Positions 14,902 through 23,236 of a DNA stretch of 64,000 bases are shown here, in pieces. The translations under genes and the position numbers were made by a program. The DNA is from Myxococcales bacterium UBA5297 (GTDB taxonomy: Bacteria > Myxococcota > Myxococcia > Myxococcales > UBA5297). The stretch's first letter is position 1; the number at the start of each line of letters is the position of its first letter. The stretch covers positions 44,555-108,554 of the forward strand of contig DHSB01000099.1 in the NCBI GenBank assembly GCA_002408385.1, in the 5' to 3' direction. The notes beneath the pieces were generated by a model. The model did not search any database. It had not been told where the DNA came from and saw only the letters and a program-made list of their open reading frames with translations.

Positions 14902-17900
14902 TCAACCCAGGCTCCGCCCTCTCCGCTCGCGACGCGCCCGGGCGATCCGCTTGCGCGCCTCCTCGGCGACGAAGACCAGCGCGGCCAGCCCGACGAGCAA
15001 CGCCCACTCCCGCGGGCCGAGCGCGGCGGTGCCGAAGACCCGCTGGAGCGCGGGCACGTAGACGAGCGCCAACATGAAGGCGACCTCGAAGCCCAGGCCC
15101 CACCAGAGCAGCCGGTTGCCGAACAGCCCAATCTCGAAGACCGACTTGTCGGCGCTGCGGCAGGCGAAGAGGTTGGCGATCTGCATGACGACGATGCCGC
15201 AGAAGACGGTGGTCATCGCCTGCAGGTGCAGCGGGTTGGCGAAGGTCGCCGGGTTCGGCTCGAGCTGCTCGCCGAAGCTCCAGCCTCCGCGCAGCAGCAC
15301 GATGAAGTAGGCGGCCATCACCCCGGCGGCGTTGAGCAGGCCGAGGAAGCCGTAGCCGCGCGCGAGCACGCCGCGGTCGACCAGGTGCTCGGTGCGCGCG
15401 CGCGGCTGCGTCTGCATCACTCCGGGCTCGGGCCGCTCGACCCCCAGCGCCAGCGCCGGCAGGGTCTCGGTGCCCAGGTCGATGGCCAGGATCAGCAGGA
15501 CGGTGATCGGCACGGGGATCGACAGGAAGGCGAAGAGGACGAACGGCACGGCCTCGGGCACCAGGTGCGCGAAGATGTAGGTGATGAACTTGCGGAGGTT
15601 GGCGTAGACCGCGCGCCCCTCCTCGACCGCGGCGACGATGCTCGAGAAGTCGTCGTCGGTCAGCACCATCTCGGCCGACTCGCGGGCGACGTCGCTGCCG
15701 CGCAGGCCCATCGCGACCCCGATGTCGGCCTTGCGCAGCGCGGGCGCGTCGTTGACCCCGTCGCCGGTGACCGCGACCACCTCGCCGAGCGCTTGAAGCC
15801 TGCCGACGATCCGCAGCTTGTGCTCGGGGCTGATGCGCGCGAAGACGAGCTCGCCGCCGGTCAGCTCGGCCTCGAGCTGCGCGTCGGACATCGCCGCGAG
15901 CTGCTCGCCGGTGACCGCGCGCGCCGGGCCCGCGCCGACCAGGCCTATCCGGCGGGCTATCGCCAGCGCGGTGGGGCCGAAGTCGCCGGTGAGCATCAAC
16001 ACCCGGATCCCCGCCTCGCGGCAGCGCGCTATCGCCTCCTCGACCCCGGGGCGCGGCGGGTCGTGCATCGCCACGAAGCCGACGAAGGTCAGCTCGCGCT
16101 CGAGCGCCTCGGCGCCGGACTCGCCGGGGTCGGACTCGAAGTCGCGATAGGCGAAGCCGAGGACACGAAAGCCCTTTCCGGCGGCCTGGTCGATGCGGGC
16201 GGCGATCGCCGCGCGGCCCGCCTCGTCGAACGGCTCGGGCGCGCCGCCGCGCGACACCCGCGTCGAGCGCGCCAGCAGCTCGCGGGGCGCGCCCTTGATG
16301 TAGAGGCGCAGCGCGCCGTCGGGGCTGCGGTGCAGCGAGCTCATGCGCTTGCGGATCGAGTCGAAGGGCACGCGCCGCAGCGGCGGGCTCGCCTCGCGCG
16401 CGCCCTCGGGATCCACGCCGGCCTTGGCCGCCAGGACGAGCAGCGCGCCCTCGGTCGGATCGCCGGCGACCGACCAGGTCGCGCGCCCCGGGCCGGGCGC
16501 GAGCAGCGCCGCGGTGCTGCAGAGCACCCCGGTCTCGAGCAGCAGCCCGAGCTCGGCGTCGCCGCGCAGCTCGGCCACGGACCTCGGATGCCCGTCGAGG
16601 CGCAGCTCGCCCTGCGGCTCGTAGCTCGTGCCGGTGACCGCGTAGGTGCGCCCGTCGACCGAGACCTCGGTGACGCTGATCTGGTTGGTGGTCAGGGTGC
16701 CGGTCTTGTCCGAGCAGATCACCGTCGTCGAGCCGAGCGTCTCGACCGCCGAGAGCCGTTTGACGAGGACGTGCCGGCGGGTCATGCGCTGGACGGCGAC
16801 CGCCAGCGAGAGGGTGACGGTGGGCAGCAGGCCCTCGGGCACGTTGGCGACGATGATGCCGAGGGCGAAGATCGCCGCGGCGCCGAAGGAGAGCTCGGCC
16901 AGCAGCGTGCCGATGCCGAGGAAGCCCAGGCCCAGCCCCGCGGCGAGCAGGGCGATGACCCGGCTCAGCCGGTCGAGCTCGAGCTGCAGCGGGCTGCGCG
17001 CCTCGCCGATGGCCTGCGAGAGCCAGGCGACCTTGCCGATCTCGGTCGCCATCCCGGTCGCGAAGACCAGCGCCCGGCCCGCGCCGGAGACCGTGGTCGT
17101 CCCGGCGAAGACCAGGTTGGGGATCTCGGTCCAGACGAAGTCGCGCTCGTGCAACGGCAGCGGCCCGGCCGACTTGTAGCCGGGGCGCGACTCGCCGGAG
17201 AAGACGCTGTTGTCCACCCGCAGCCCGTCCGACTCGATGAGCCGGGCATCGGCCGAGATGGCGTCGCCCTCCTCGAGGATCACCAGGTCGCCGGGGACGA
17301 GCCCCTCGGCGGGGATGACGCTCTCGCGCCCCTCGCGCACGACGCGGGCCCGCTTCGGCAAGAGCACCGCGAGCGCCGCCAGCGCCCTCTCGGCCCGGCG
17401 CTCCTGCCAGAAGCTGAAGAGGCCGTTGATGACGATCACCGCGACGACCGCCCAGGAGACCGAAGGCATCCGCGCCAGCCACGCGAGCGCCGCGGCGGCC
17501 CAGAGCAGCAGCGCGAAGAGGTTGGTGAAGTTGGCGAGGAAGGCGCGCAGCACCGAGCGCTTGCGAAGCTCGTGCAGCCGGTTGGGGCCGTACTGGGCGA
17601 GGCGCCTCTGCGCCTGCGCGTCGGAGAGCCCGCGGGTCGTGGTGCCGAGCTCGACGGCGAACTCCTCGGGGCTGAGCGACGCGTAGCCGAAATGGTCGGT
17701 CTGCTCGGTGCGCAGCAGGTGGAAGAGCTCGAGGTCGCTTCGGGCCGCGAGCAGCCGGGAGACCACGTCGGGGTCCTGGGCGAGCGCGGTGAGCTGGGAG
17801 AGCGCCTGCAGATGCAGCCCGGGCTCGCCCTCGGGACTGATCAAGAGGAGGAAGAGCCGCACCGGCGCCCGATCCGGAGCGGCGAAGTCGACGCCCGCGC

Positions 17901-18150
17901 GCGAGGTGCCGACGCAGAGGACGGGCCGGGCGATGCCGGGGACTCGGCAGTGCGGCACGGCGACCCCGCCGCCAAGCCCGGTCGATTCGGCCTGTTCGCG
18001 TTCGACCAGCCGGCGCACCAGCTCGGCGCACTCGAGCGGGAAGTGCCGCGCGCAGACGAGGCGGGAGAGCTCGTCGAGCACACCGGCCGCGGTGGTGGCG
18101 CGCAGGTTCACCTTCATCAAGCGCTGATCGACGAGGGTCGAGAGCTTCAT
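14902..18150 (-). CDS. P-type ATPase (P2-type cation pump) with N-terminal PTS EIIA-like domain
   Basis: 1082 residues from ATG 18150, preceded by GGGAGG about 10 bases upstream. Residues ~1-150 resemble a fructose/nitrogen-type PTS EIIA domain: a helix with LVEREQAESTGLGGG, then VAVPHCRV, whose His67 is at the usual phosphorylation site. The pump follows: cation ATPase N-terminal segment (FAVELGTTTRGLSD), transmembrane helices, actuator, VPEG in the fourth membrane helix (IIVANVPEGLLPTVTLSLA), ICSDKTGTLT with Asp481, LMLTGDFGPTA and VTGDGVNDAPALRKADIG. The VANVPEGLL stretch resembles the Na+/K+-ATPase (P2C) group more than plain Ca2+ pumps. The C-terminus has four further membrane helices. 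The ion is not certain. The EIIA-like part could regulate pumping by phosphorylation. Confidence 0.88.
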   Translation of the reverse strand: MKLSTLVDQRLMKVNLRATTAAGVLDELSRLVCARHFPLECAELVRRLVEREQAESTGLGGGVAVPHCRVPGIARPVLCVGTSRAGVDFAAPDRAPVRLFLLLISPEGEPGLHLQALSQLTALAQDPDVVSRLLAARSDLELFHLLRTEQTDHFGYASLSPEEFAVELGTTTRGLSDAQAQRRLAQYGPNRLHELRKRSVLRAFLANFTNLFALLLWAAAALAWLARMPSVSWAVVAVIVINGLFSFWQERRAERALAALAVLLPKRARVVREGRESVIPAEGLVPGDLVILEEGDAISADARLIESDGLRVDNSVFSGESRPGYKSAGPLPLHERDFVWTEIPNLVFAGTTTVSGAGRALVFATGMATEIGKVAWLSQAIGEARSPLQLELDRLSRVIALLAAGLGLGFLGIGTLLAELSFGAAAIFALGIIVANVPEGLLPTVTLSLAVAVQRMTRRHVLVKRLSAVETLGSTTVICSDKTGTLTTNQISVTEVSVDGRTYAVTGTSYEPQGELRLDGHPRSVAELRGDAELGLLLETGVLCSTAALLAPGPGRATWSVAGDPTEGALLVLAAKAGVDPEGAREASPPLRRVPFDSIRKRMSSLHRSPDGALRLYIKGAPRELLARSTRVSRGGAPEPFDEAGRAAIAARIDQAAGKGFRVLGFAYRDFESDPGESGAEALERELTFVGFVAMHDPPRPGVEEAIARCREAGIRVLMLTGDFGPTALAIARRIGLVGAGPARAVTGEQLAAMSDAQLEAELTGGELVFARISPEHKLRIVGRLQALGEVVAVTGDGVNDAPALRKADIGVAMGLRGSDVARESAEMVLTDDDFSSIVAAVEEGRAVYANLRKFITYIFAHLVPEAVPFVLFAFLSIPVPITVLLILAIDLGTETLPALALGVERPEPGVMQTQPRARTEHLVDRGVLARGYGFLGLLNAAGVMAAYFIVLLRGGWSFGEQLEPNPATFANPLHLQAMTTVFCGIVVMQIANLFACRSADKSVFEIGLFGNRLLWWGLGFEVAFMLALVYVPALQRVFGTAALGPREWALLVGLAALVFVAEEARKRIARARRERRGRSLG

Positions 18151-18280
18151 CGGCGAGCGACCTCCCGCCGCGAGGTTGGAGCGGGGCGTCGCCAGGGGCA
18201 ATCGATCCGGAGAAGGGCGCGGACCGAGCGCGCGGTATTTGATGCCGGCGGGTCGTTCCCCGGTGGGAACTGAAGGCTCG

Positions 18281-18450
18281 TCGAGAGATCCTTCTTCGAG
18301 CCCGGCCTCCCCCGCTCACCCTGAGCGTAGCTCCCGATGCGCGAGCGGCGGGAGCGGAGTCGAGAGGGCCCGACTTCGGCCTCCCCCGCTCACCTCGAGC
18401 GTAGCCTCCCGAGGAACGAGGGAGCGGAGTCGAGAGGCCCCGACTCCCGA
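18281..18450. repeat. Dispersed MITE-like element, copy 1 (internally duplicated)
   Basis: Starts TCGAGAGATCCTTCTTCGAG and holds two successive copies of the internal hairpin (CCCGCTCACC...GGGAGCGGAGTCGAGAGG), at about 18313-18366 and 18390-18445. The 3' terminal repeat is not clear here. Confidence 0.7.
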
Positions 18451-18559
18451 AGGGCGATGCCCCGCTCCCTGGGCCGCTGTGCAGGTTTCGTGGGATCCTG
18501 GTGGCGTATGGCGACAGGGCACCGAGGGCCAGGACCCCTGTCGCAAAAGGCTTTCGGTG

Positions 18560-19201
18560 ATGCGCATTCCAGCGGCTTGTCTCCTCGCTCCGTTCGCCCT
18601 GCTCGCCCTGGGAAGCGGCTGCGCCACGCGCGCCGTCGTCCCGGATCGCCCGGCTCCGCTCGACTCGCCGGCAGCCGTCGACAGCGCGCTCGGCGGAGAG
18701 ATCGCCAAGGAAGCCGCCCGATATGTCGGCGGGCCTTTCGGCGGGGACTGCTCCGGCTTCGTCAAGCACGTGCTCGCCGAGGTCGGCGTGGTGTTGCCGC
18801 TGCCGGCGCGGGCGCGCACCGGGTCCGAAGCCCTGATGCTGGCGACCCGGCCGACGACGCGACCGCGGGCGGGCGACCTTGCCTTCTTCCACGACACCTA
18901 CGATCGCAACCGCGACGGCCGGGTGAACGACCCGTACTCGCACGTGGCGATAGTCGAGAGTGTCGAGGGCGCGCAGCTCACGCTGATCCATCGAGGAGGC
19001 AAGGGCATCGCGCGTCTGCGCATGGACCTCAGCCGGCCGAGCGACAGGGAGCGCAACAGCGTCCTGCGGGTTCGCCGCCGCGACGACCCGCCCGGCCTGC
19101 GCTATCTGGCCGGCGAGCTGAGCGCGGGGTTCGGCGTCGTCGTCCCGGTCGAAGAGCTCAGAGTCGCGCGGCGGAGCCTCCCGGCGCTCTGCCTGCGGTA
19201 G
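18560..19201 (+). CDS. NlpC/P60- or CHAP-like cysteine peptidase, lipoprotein
   Basis: 213 residues. The ATG at 18560 gives a signal peptide ending ALGSGCAT, a plausible though imperfect lipobox. The mature part has the papain-like pattern: YVGGPFGGDCSGFVKHVL with the catalytic Cys, then PRAGDLAFFHDTYDRN, and PYSHVAIVESVEG with the catalytic His. Such enzymes cleave peptidoglycan peptides in the periplasm. RNRDGRVNDPYSH between the motifs resembles a short Ca2+-binding loop. It stands alone, with a MITE-like element upstream. Confidence 0.78.
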   Translation: MRIPAACLLAPFALLALGSGCATRAVVPDRPAPLDSPAAVDSALGGEIAKEAARYVGGPFGGDCSGFVKHVLAEVGVVLPLPARARTGSEALMLATRPTTRPRAGDLAFFHDTYDRNRDGRVNDPYSHVAIVESVEGAQLTLIHRGGKGIARLRMDLSRPSDRERNSVLRVRRRDDPPGLRYLAGELSAGFGVVVPVEELRVARRSLPALCLR

Positions 19202-19406
19202 GCGGGCCCGGTTCCGTTTCCGATTCGCCGCGCGCGCGGTTGCCGAGGCGCAGCCCGGATCAAAGCAGGCGAGTACGAACCTCTCGATCCGCCACCGGGT
19301 GTGCCGAGCAGAGCCTGACGCGGCGGGCAGAGGGTGTCTTCCGCCTGCTCTCCTGTGCGGCCAGATTCCAGGCGCACGGCAGATTCGCCGATGGATTGGA
19401 GGACTC

Positions 19407-20369
19407 ATGTTCCAGCGCCTCTTGTTCGGGCTTTCCCATCAGAAGCGCATCGATGGTTTTGCGCGGACGTGGCAGACACGCGCTCACCGGCTGCTCACGG
19501 CGAATCCGGGCGCGAAGCGCGCCAAGGACGCGCTCAACGGCACTTGGCTGGGCCACCCGCTGCACCCGGCGCTCACCGACGTGCCCATCGGCGCCTGGAC
19601 CGCTGCCCTGGTGGTCGATCTGCTCGACCGCAGGGGCACGCGCGCCGGCCGGTTCGCCTCATCGGTCGCGTTGGGGACCGGCCTCGCGGGAGCTGGCCTG
19701 GCGGCGCTCTCGGGGCTCGCCGACTGGTCCGACGTCAACCGGCGCCAGCGACCGGTCGGCCTGGTCCACGCGCTGCTCAACGTCGCGGCGGTCGGCGCGT
19801 TCGGGGGCTCGCTGTGGTTGCGGCTTCGCGGCAGCCACTCGGCGGGAAAGGCGCTCGCCGTCGGCGGCTACACGCTCGCTTCTGCCGGCGCCTTCCTCGG
19901 CGGGCACCTCGTCTACACCCTTGGCACCCAGGTCGACCGCAACGCCTGGGCGCGCGAGGTCGACGAGTTCACGCCGGTGATGGAGCAGTCCGATCTGCCC
20001 GCGGGAGTGCTCACCCGCGCGACGCTGCGCGGCGAGCCGGTGCTGCTCTATCGCGAGGGCGAGCGCATCTTTGCCCTCGCCGACACCTGCGCGCACGCGG
20101 GCTGCTCGCTGGTGAGCGGCCGGGTCGAGGGCGGAGTCCTCACCTGCCCGTGCCACGGCTCGGCCTACCGGCTCGACGACGGCGCGGTCGTGCACGGCCC
20201 CTCTCCGTATCCGCAGCCGAGCTTCGAGTTGCGGGTGCGCGACGGGCAGATCGAGCTGCGGCTCGCGTCTCCGGGCGGGCGCAAGCGTCGAGCGGCCTTC
20301 GCCGAGGCGGCGGCTTCGCCTGCGGCCGGTTACGGCTCGGCCTCCTCGCTCGAGCCCGTCCAGCCGTAG
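19407..20369 (+). CDS. DUF2231 membrane domain fused to a Rieske [2Fe-2S] domain
   Basis: 320 residues. ATG 19407 follows TTGGAGGACTC. The N-terminal ~170 residues are DUF2231: LGHPLHPALTDVPIGAW and several hydrophobic helices. The C-terminal ~100 residues are a Rieske domain with the cluster ligands CAHAGCSL and CPCHGSAY, followed by the usual Pro loop (HGPSPYPQPSFELRV). This domain combination occurs in membrane redox proteins; the electron partner is unknown. Charge distribution puts the Rieske domain at the end of a membrane anchor. No obvious operon partner. Confidence 0.9.
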   Translation: MFQRLLFGLSHQKRIDGFARTWQTRAHRLLTANPGAKRAKDALNGTWLGHPLHPALTDVPIGAWTAALVVDLLDRRGTRAGRFASSVALGTGLAGAGLAALSGLADWSDVNRRQRPVGLVHALLNVAAVGAFGGSLWLRLRGSHSAGKALAVGGYTLASAGAFLGGHLVYTLGTQVDRNAWAREVDEFTPVMEQSDLPAGVLTRATLRGEPVLLYREGERIFALADTCAHAGCSLVSGRVEGGVLTCPCHGSAYRLDDGAVVHGPSPYPQPSFELRVRDGQIELRLASPGGRKRRAAFAEAAASPAAGYGSASSLEPVQP

Positions 20370-20909
20370 GACGGGCGCTCGAAGCCGGCGCAGCGCGAGG
20401 CAAGGCGGTCGGCTCGATCGTCCGCGGGCACCGCGAGGGCGACGAGGCGGGCCTGAACCGGTGCGGCGCGCAGGGGCGGTGTGAACGCTCGCGAGAGGTG
20501 TCGGGAAATCTCCTCGAACTCGGCCCGCCGCCGCCCCCGGTCACCTCGAGCGAAGTCGAGAGGTTACTTCGACTGCGCTCCCGCCGCTCGCGCGGCGGGA
20601 GCTGGGGTGAGCGGAACCGGACGGAGTCGAAGAAGGCTTCCTCGACGGAGCTTCAGCCGGAGGCCGCTCGCCGTCGCCTCGCCTCTTCGCCTCTCAAAGC
20701 ATCCGGATGAGTCGAGCGGAGACGCTGCGACGGCGGGCAAGCGTTTGCCGCGAAAATGAAGGAGTGACGGCGCAAGGGCTTGGTGTTCCGAAGCGCGCCT
20801 GGTCCGAAGCCGAGCCTGCGTTGGCAATTCGCCAGGGAGTAGCCCGAAAATTGGCTGGAGCGACGGACGGGTGGTCGCCTGAGCCGACGGGAACGAGCGA
20901 GAGGGGCCG
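20370..20909. other. Intergenic region holding a MITE-like element
   Basis: About 540 bases. The middle is repeat copy 2 (20493-20646). The rest shows no gene I can support. Confidence 0.5.
20493..20646. repeat. Dispersed MITE-like element, copy 2
   Basis: Full-length copy, inverted relative to the copy at 33845. It begins GGTGTCGGGAAATCTCC, contains the GC-rich internal hairpin, and ends GAAGGCTTCCTCGACG, the imperfect inverted terminal repeat. Confidence 0.8.
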
Positions 20910-21065
20910 ATGACGAAGATCGACAGGAGCCCGCCGTTGCAACCCCCGACGCCCGCGGCCGAAGAGGCCGGCCAGGCGCAGAGACTGCCCAAGGCCAAGG
21001 TCTCTGAGCGCCTGAGTGAGCAAGCCGATTGGAACCTCGAAGCTGGCCTGGCGGGAGTCTCGTGA
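20910..21065 (+). CDS. Small protein of 51 residues, coupled to the next gene
   Basis: ATG at 20910 after GAGAGGGGCCG, a good ribosome binding site. The product begins MTKIDRSPPLQPP and ends LEAGLAGVS: a Pro-rich start, then a charged helix (PKAKVSERLSEQADW). Its stop and the next start share a base (TGATG), the usual sign of translational coupling. No known family. Support is the junction and start site rather than similarity. Confidence 0.55.
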   Translation: MTKIDRSPPLQPPTPAAEEAGQAQRLPKAKVSERLSEQADWNLEAGLAGVS

Positions 21066-21277
21066 TGGAAGCGAATCAGCGCTCGGTAGGTGTCGCTCAG
21101 ATGCTCGCAGACGGCACTCTCGTGCTCGATCTGAGAGCCGAGGGCCCGGACGGCACGGTGGGCCACGGGCACTTCACCTATCCGAAGGACCATCCTTCTT
21201 ACCGGGAAGTGCTCGAGCATCTCGGGGAGATCGAGCCTGGGCAGACCAAGTCGGTGCCCGCTTGGCCCGACGAGTAG
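21065..21277 (+). CDS. Conserved-looking small protein, 70 residues
   Basis: MEANQRSVGVAQMLADGTLV then LDLRAEGPDGTVGHGHFTYP: a compact strand-rich start followed by a helix (YREVLEHLGEIEPGQ) and a Trp/Pro tail. It starts within the stop codon of the 51-residue ORF and has GGCGGGAG about ten bases upstream. I recall similar short hypothetical proteins in myxobacteria but cannot name a function. Cytoplasmic, no membrane segment. Confidence 0.65.
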   Translation: MEANQRSVGVAQMLADGTLVLDLRAEGPDGTVGHGHFTYPKDHPSYREVLEHLGEIEPGQTKSVPAWPDE

Positions 21278-21358
21278 GCTATCCGGAGTCGCCGGCCTCG
21301 AACCCCAAGGAGCGCATGGTGGCGCTCGCCTCGATGTCCCAGGAGGCGAAAGGAGCCG

Positions 21359-21937
21359 ATGGCGCGGATCAAGGAGATCTACGTCAGCACCGACGTCGAG
21401 GCCGACGGGCCCATCCCCGGTCCGTACTCGATGCTCAGCCTCGGGTCGGCCGCCTTCCTCGCGGACAAGACGCTGGTGAGCACCTTCGAGGTCAACCTCG
21501 AGACGCTGCCCGGCGCGGGGCAGCACCCGGCGACGATGGCCTGGTGGAAGGGCCACCCCGAGGCCTGGGAGGCCTGCCGCAAAGAGCCCCAGCCTCCCGG
21601 CGCCTCGATGCAGCGCTACGCGGCCTGGGTGCACAGCCTCCCGGGCAAGCCGGTGTTCGTCGGCTACCCTGCCTCGTTCGACTTCGCCTTCGTGCACTGG
21701 TACCTGGTGCGCTTCACCGGCAAGAACCCGTTCACCCACTCGGCACTCGACATCCGCACCTACGCGATGGCGCTGATGCGAGTCGACTTCCGCCTGGCGA
21801 CCAAGCGCAACATGCCCGCCCGCTGGTTCGATCGCCACCCGCACACCCACCGGGCCCTCGACGACGCGATCGAACAGGGCGCGCTCTTCTGCAACATGCT
21901 GAGCGAGCGGCTGACGGAACCAAAGCCCAAGCGTTGA
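21359..21937 (+). CDS. DEDDh 3'-5' exonuclease family protein
   Basis: 192 residues. The three exonuclease motifs are present: Exo I STDVEADG (Asp and Glu ligands) near residue 11, Exo [17 protein letters not shown] near residue 102, and Exo [16 protein letters not shown] near residue 170, with the His of the DEDDh subtype. Length fits single-domain DnaQ/RNase T-like nucleases. The substrate, RNA or DNA, cannot be told. The ribosome binding site AGGAGGCGAAAGGAGCCG is strong. It follows the small protein by 80 bp. Confidence 0.8.
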   Translation: MARIKEIYVSTDVEADGPIPGPYSMLSLGSAAFLADKTLVSTFEVNLETLPGAGQHPATMAWWKGHPEAWEACRKEPQPPGASMQRYAAWVHSLPGKPVFVGYPASFDFAFVHWYLVRFTGKNPFTHSALDIRTYAMALMRVDFRLATKRNMPARWFDRHPHTHRALDDAIEQGALFCNMLSERLTEPKPKR

Positions 21938-21965
21938 GCCGGCCCCGTCGACGCTGCCACGGCAA

Positions 21966-22020
21966 CCGGAGCGCCGGCCTTCGTGCCGGCCTTCCCCGGG
22001 CGCCGGCCTTCGTGCCGGAC
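21966..22020. repeat. REP-like palindromes, two tandem copies
   Basis: Two copies of GCCGGCCTTCGTGCCGGC-type hairpins at about 21973-21990 and 22002-22018. The first is identical over 26 bases, including flank, to the copy at 25566-25591. Placed just after the exonuclease gene, where it may serve as terminator or mRNA stabiliser. Confidence 0.7.
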
Positions 22021-22139
22021 GGCGGGCAGGCCGGCCGCTTTCCGAAGCGGCGGGGCCGCCCTCTCTCGTTGAGGTGCCGGAGCGCCGCGACTATCCTCGA
22101 CGGCGCACGCGTTCCGGAAAGCCAGGGACGGAGAGGCTC

Positions 22140-22928
22140 ATGGTCCTTCGCCGCGAGAGTTGCCTGCCGATTGCGCTGGCCATCGTCGGGGCGCTGTCTT
22201 CGATGGCGGCGGCGCCGGTGGCCGACAGGCCGCAGGCGAGCACCGAGCGGGCGAGTGCGTCGCGGGCTCCGCCCGAGGGCTTCGTCGACCTGACCGCGGC
22301 GGTGCCGTGCCTGCGGCTGGAGATCCGCTACCACACCTCCGGCAACTTCACCGGCGCGCCCCTGCCCGGCTATGGAACAGCGGGCGCCTGGATGCTCGAG
22401 GCTCCGGCCAAGGCGCTCGCGCAGGTCCAGGCCGACCTCGCACCGAAAGGCCTTGGCCTGCTCGTCTACGACGCCTACCGGCCGCACCGCGCCACCCGAG
22501 CGATGGTCGCCTGGGCCGAGCGCACCGGCCAGATAGCGCTCGTCAACGGCGGCTACATCGCGCGCCGCTCGGGTCACAACCACGGGCACACCGTCGATCT
22601 GACGCTCGCTGACCTGCAGACCGGCCGGCCGCTCGACATGGGCACGGACTTCGACACCCTCAGCCCCGAGAGCCACACGATGCGCGTGAAGGGCAAGGCG
22701 CTCGAGCACCGGCTCCTCTTGAAGAAGGCGATGGAGGCGCGCGGCTTTCGCGGCTACTCGAAGGAGTGGTGGCATTTCCGCTTCCCGATCAAGGGCAGCA
22801 AGGCGCGCGACGTTCCCTACGCTTGCTTCGAGGCCGACGAGGGAAGGTGGTCGCCGCCGGAGGGCTGGACCGAGAAGGGCTTCGAGATGCCGAAGACGTG
22901 GGAGCCGACGGCCTGCGAGGTGCGCTGA
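22140..22928 (+). CDS. D-Ala-D-Ala dipeptidase, VanX-like (M15 family)
   Basis: 262 residues from ATG 22140 with a signal peptide (LALAIVGALSSMAAAPVA-like). The M15D motifs are all present: LLVYDAYRPHRATRAMV, RSGHNHGHTVDLTL with the Zn-binding His and Asp, and SKEWWHFRFP with the general-base Glu and third Zn ligand. VanX-like enzymes cleave D-Ala-D-Ala. In non-pathogens exported forms usually act in peptidoglycan turnover, so this is not evidence of glycopeptide resistance; there is no vanH/vanA partner. Single gene. Confidence 0.88.
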   Translation: MVLRRESCLPIALAIVGALSSMAAAPVADRPQASTERASASRAPPEGFVDLTAAVPCLRLEIRYHTSGNFTGAPLPGYGTAGAWMLEAPAKALAQVQADLAPKGLGLLVYDAYRPHRATRAMVAWAERTGQIALVNGGYIARRSGHNHGHTVDLTLADLQTGRPLDMGTDFDTLSPESHTMRVKGKALEHRLLLKKAMEARGFRGYSKEWWHFRFPIKGSKARDVPYACFEADEGRWSPPEGWTEKGFEMPKTWEPTACEVR

Positions 22929-23236
22929 GAGAGGTTCTTCTCGCCTCGTCGATCGCGAGGAGGTCCCATCCGCCTGCTGCGCGGGCAGAAGCCCCACGGC
23001 CTCCGGAAGACTCGCGCAGTCTCTCCGACTTTGGCCCGCGCCCCGCTCACCCCAAGCACGGCAGGTGCGTCCTCGGCGCTGAAGCTGGCTTGGCTCGAGT
23101 CTGCTGACCGTCCTGCCGGCCTCGCCTCGCCGTGCCCGTCGCCTCGCGCCGCCTTGGCCCGCGGAGGTTTGACGGGCGATTGTCCACCTCAAAATGGTGG
23201 CCGGCCTCTCACAATCCGGTGCCCAAGGAGTCTCGC
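22929..23236. other. Gene-free spacer
   Basis: About 300 bases without a supported gene. A short stretch near 23040 (CCCCGCTCACCCCAAGC) resembles part of the internal sequence of the dispersed element and may be a degraded copy. Confidence 0.4.

Noticed and set aside
14879-19408. Minus-strand ORF of 1509 residues
   Set aside because: Shadow frame of the P-type ATPase gene and flanks, Arg-rich without motifs.
22140-22928. Glycopeptide resistance gene
   Set aside because: VanX-like enzyme has a signal peptide and no vanH/vanA partners; cell-wall turnover is more likely.
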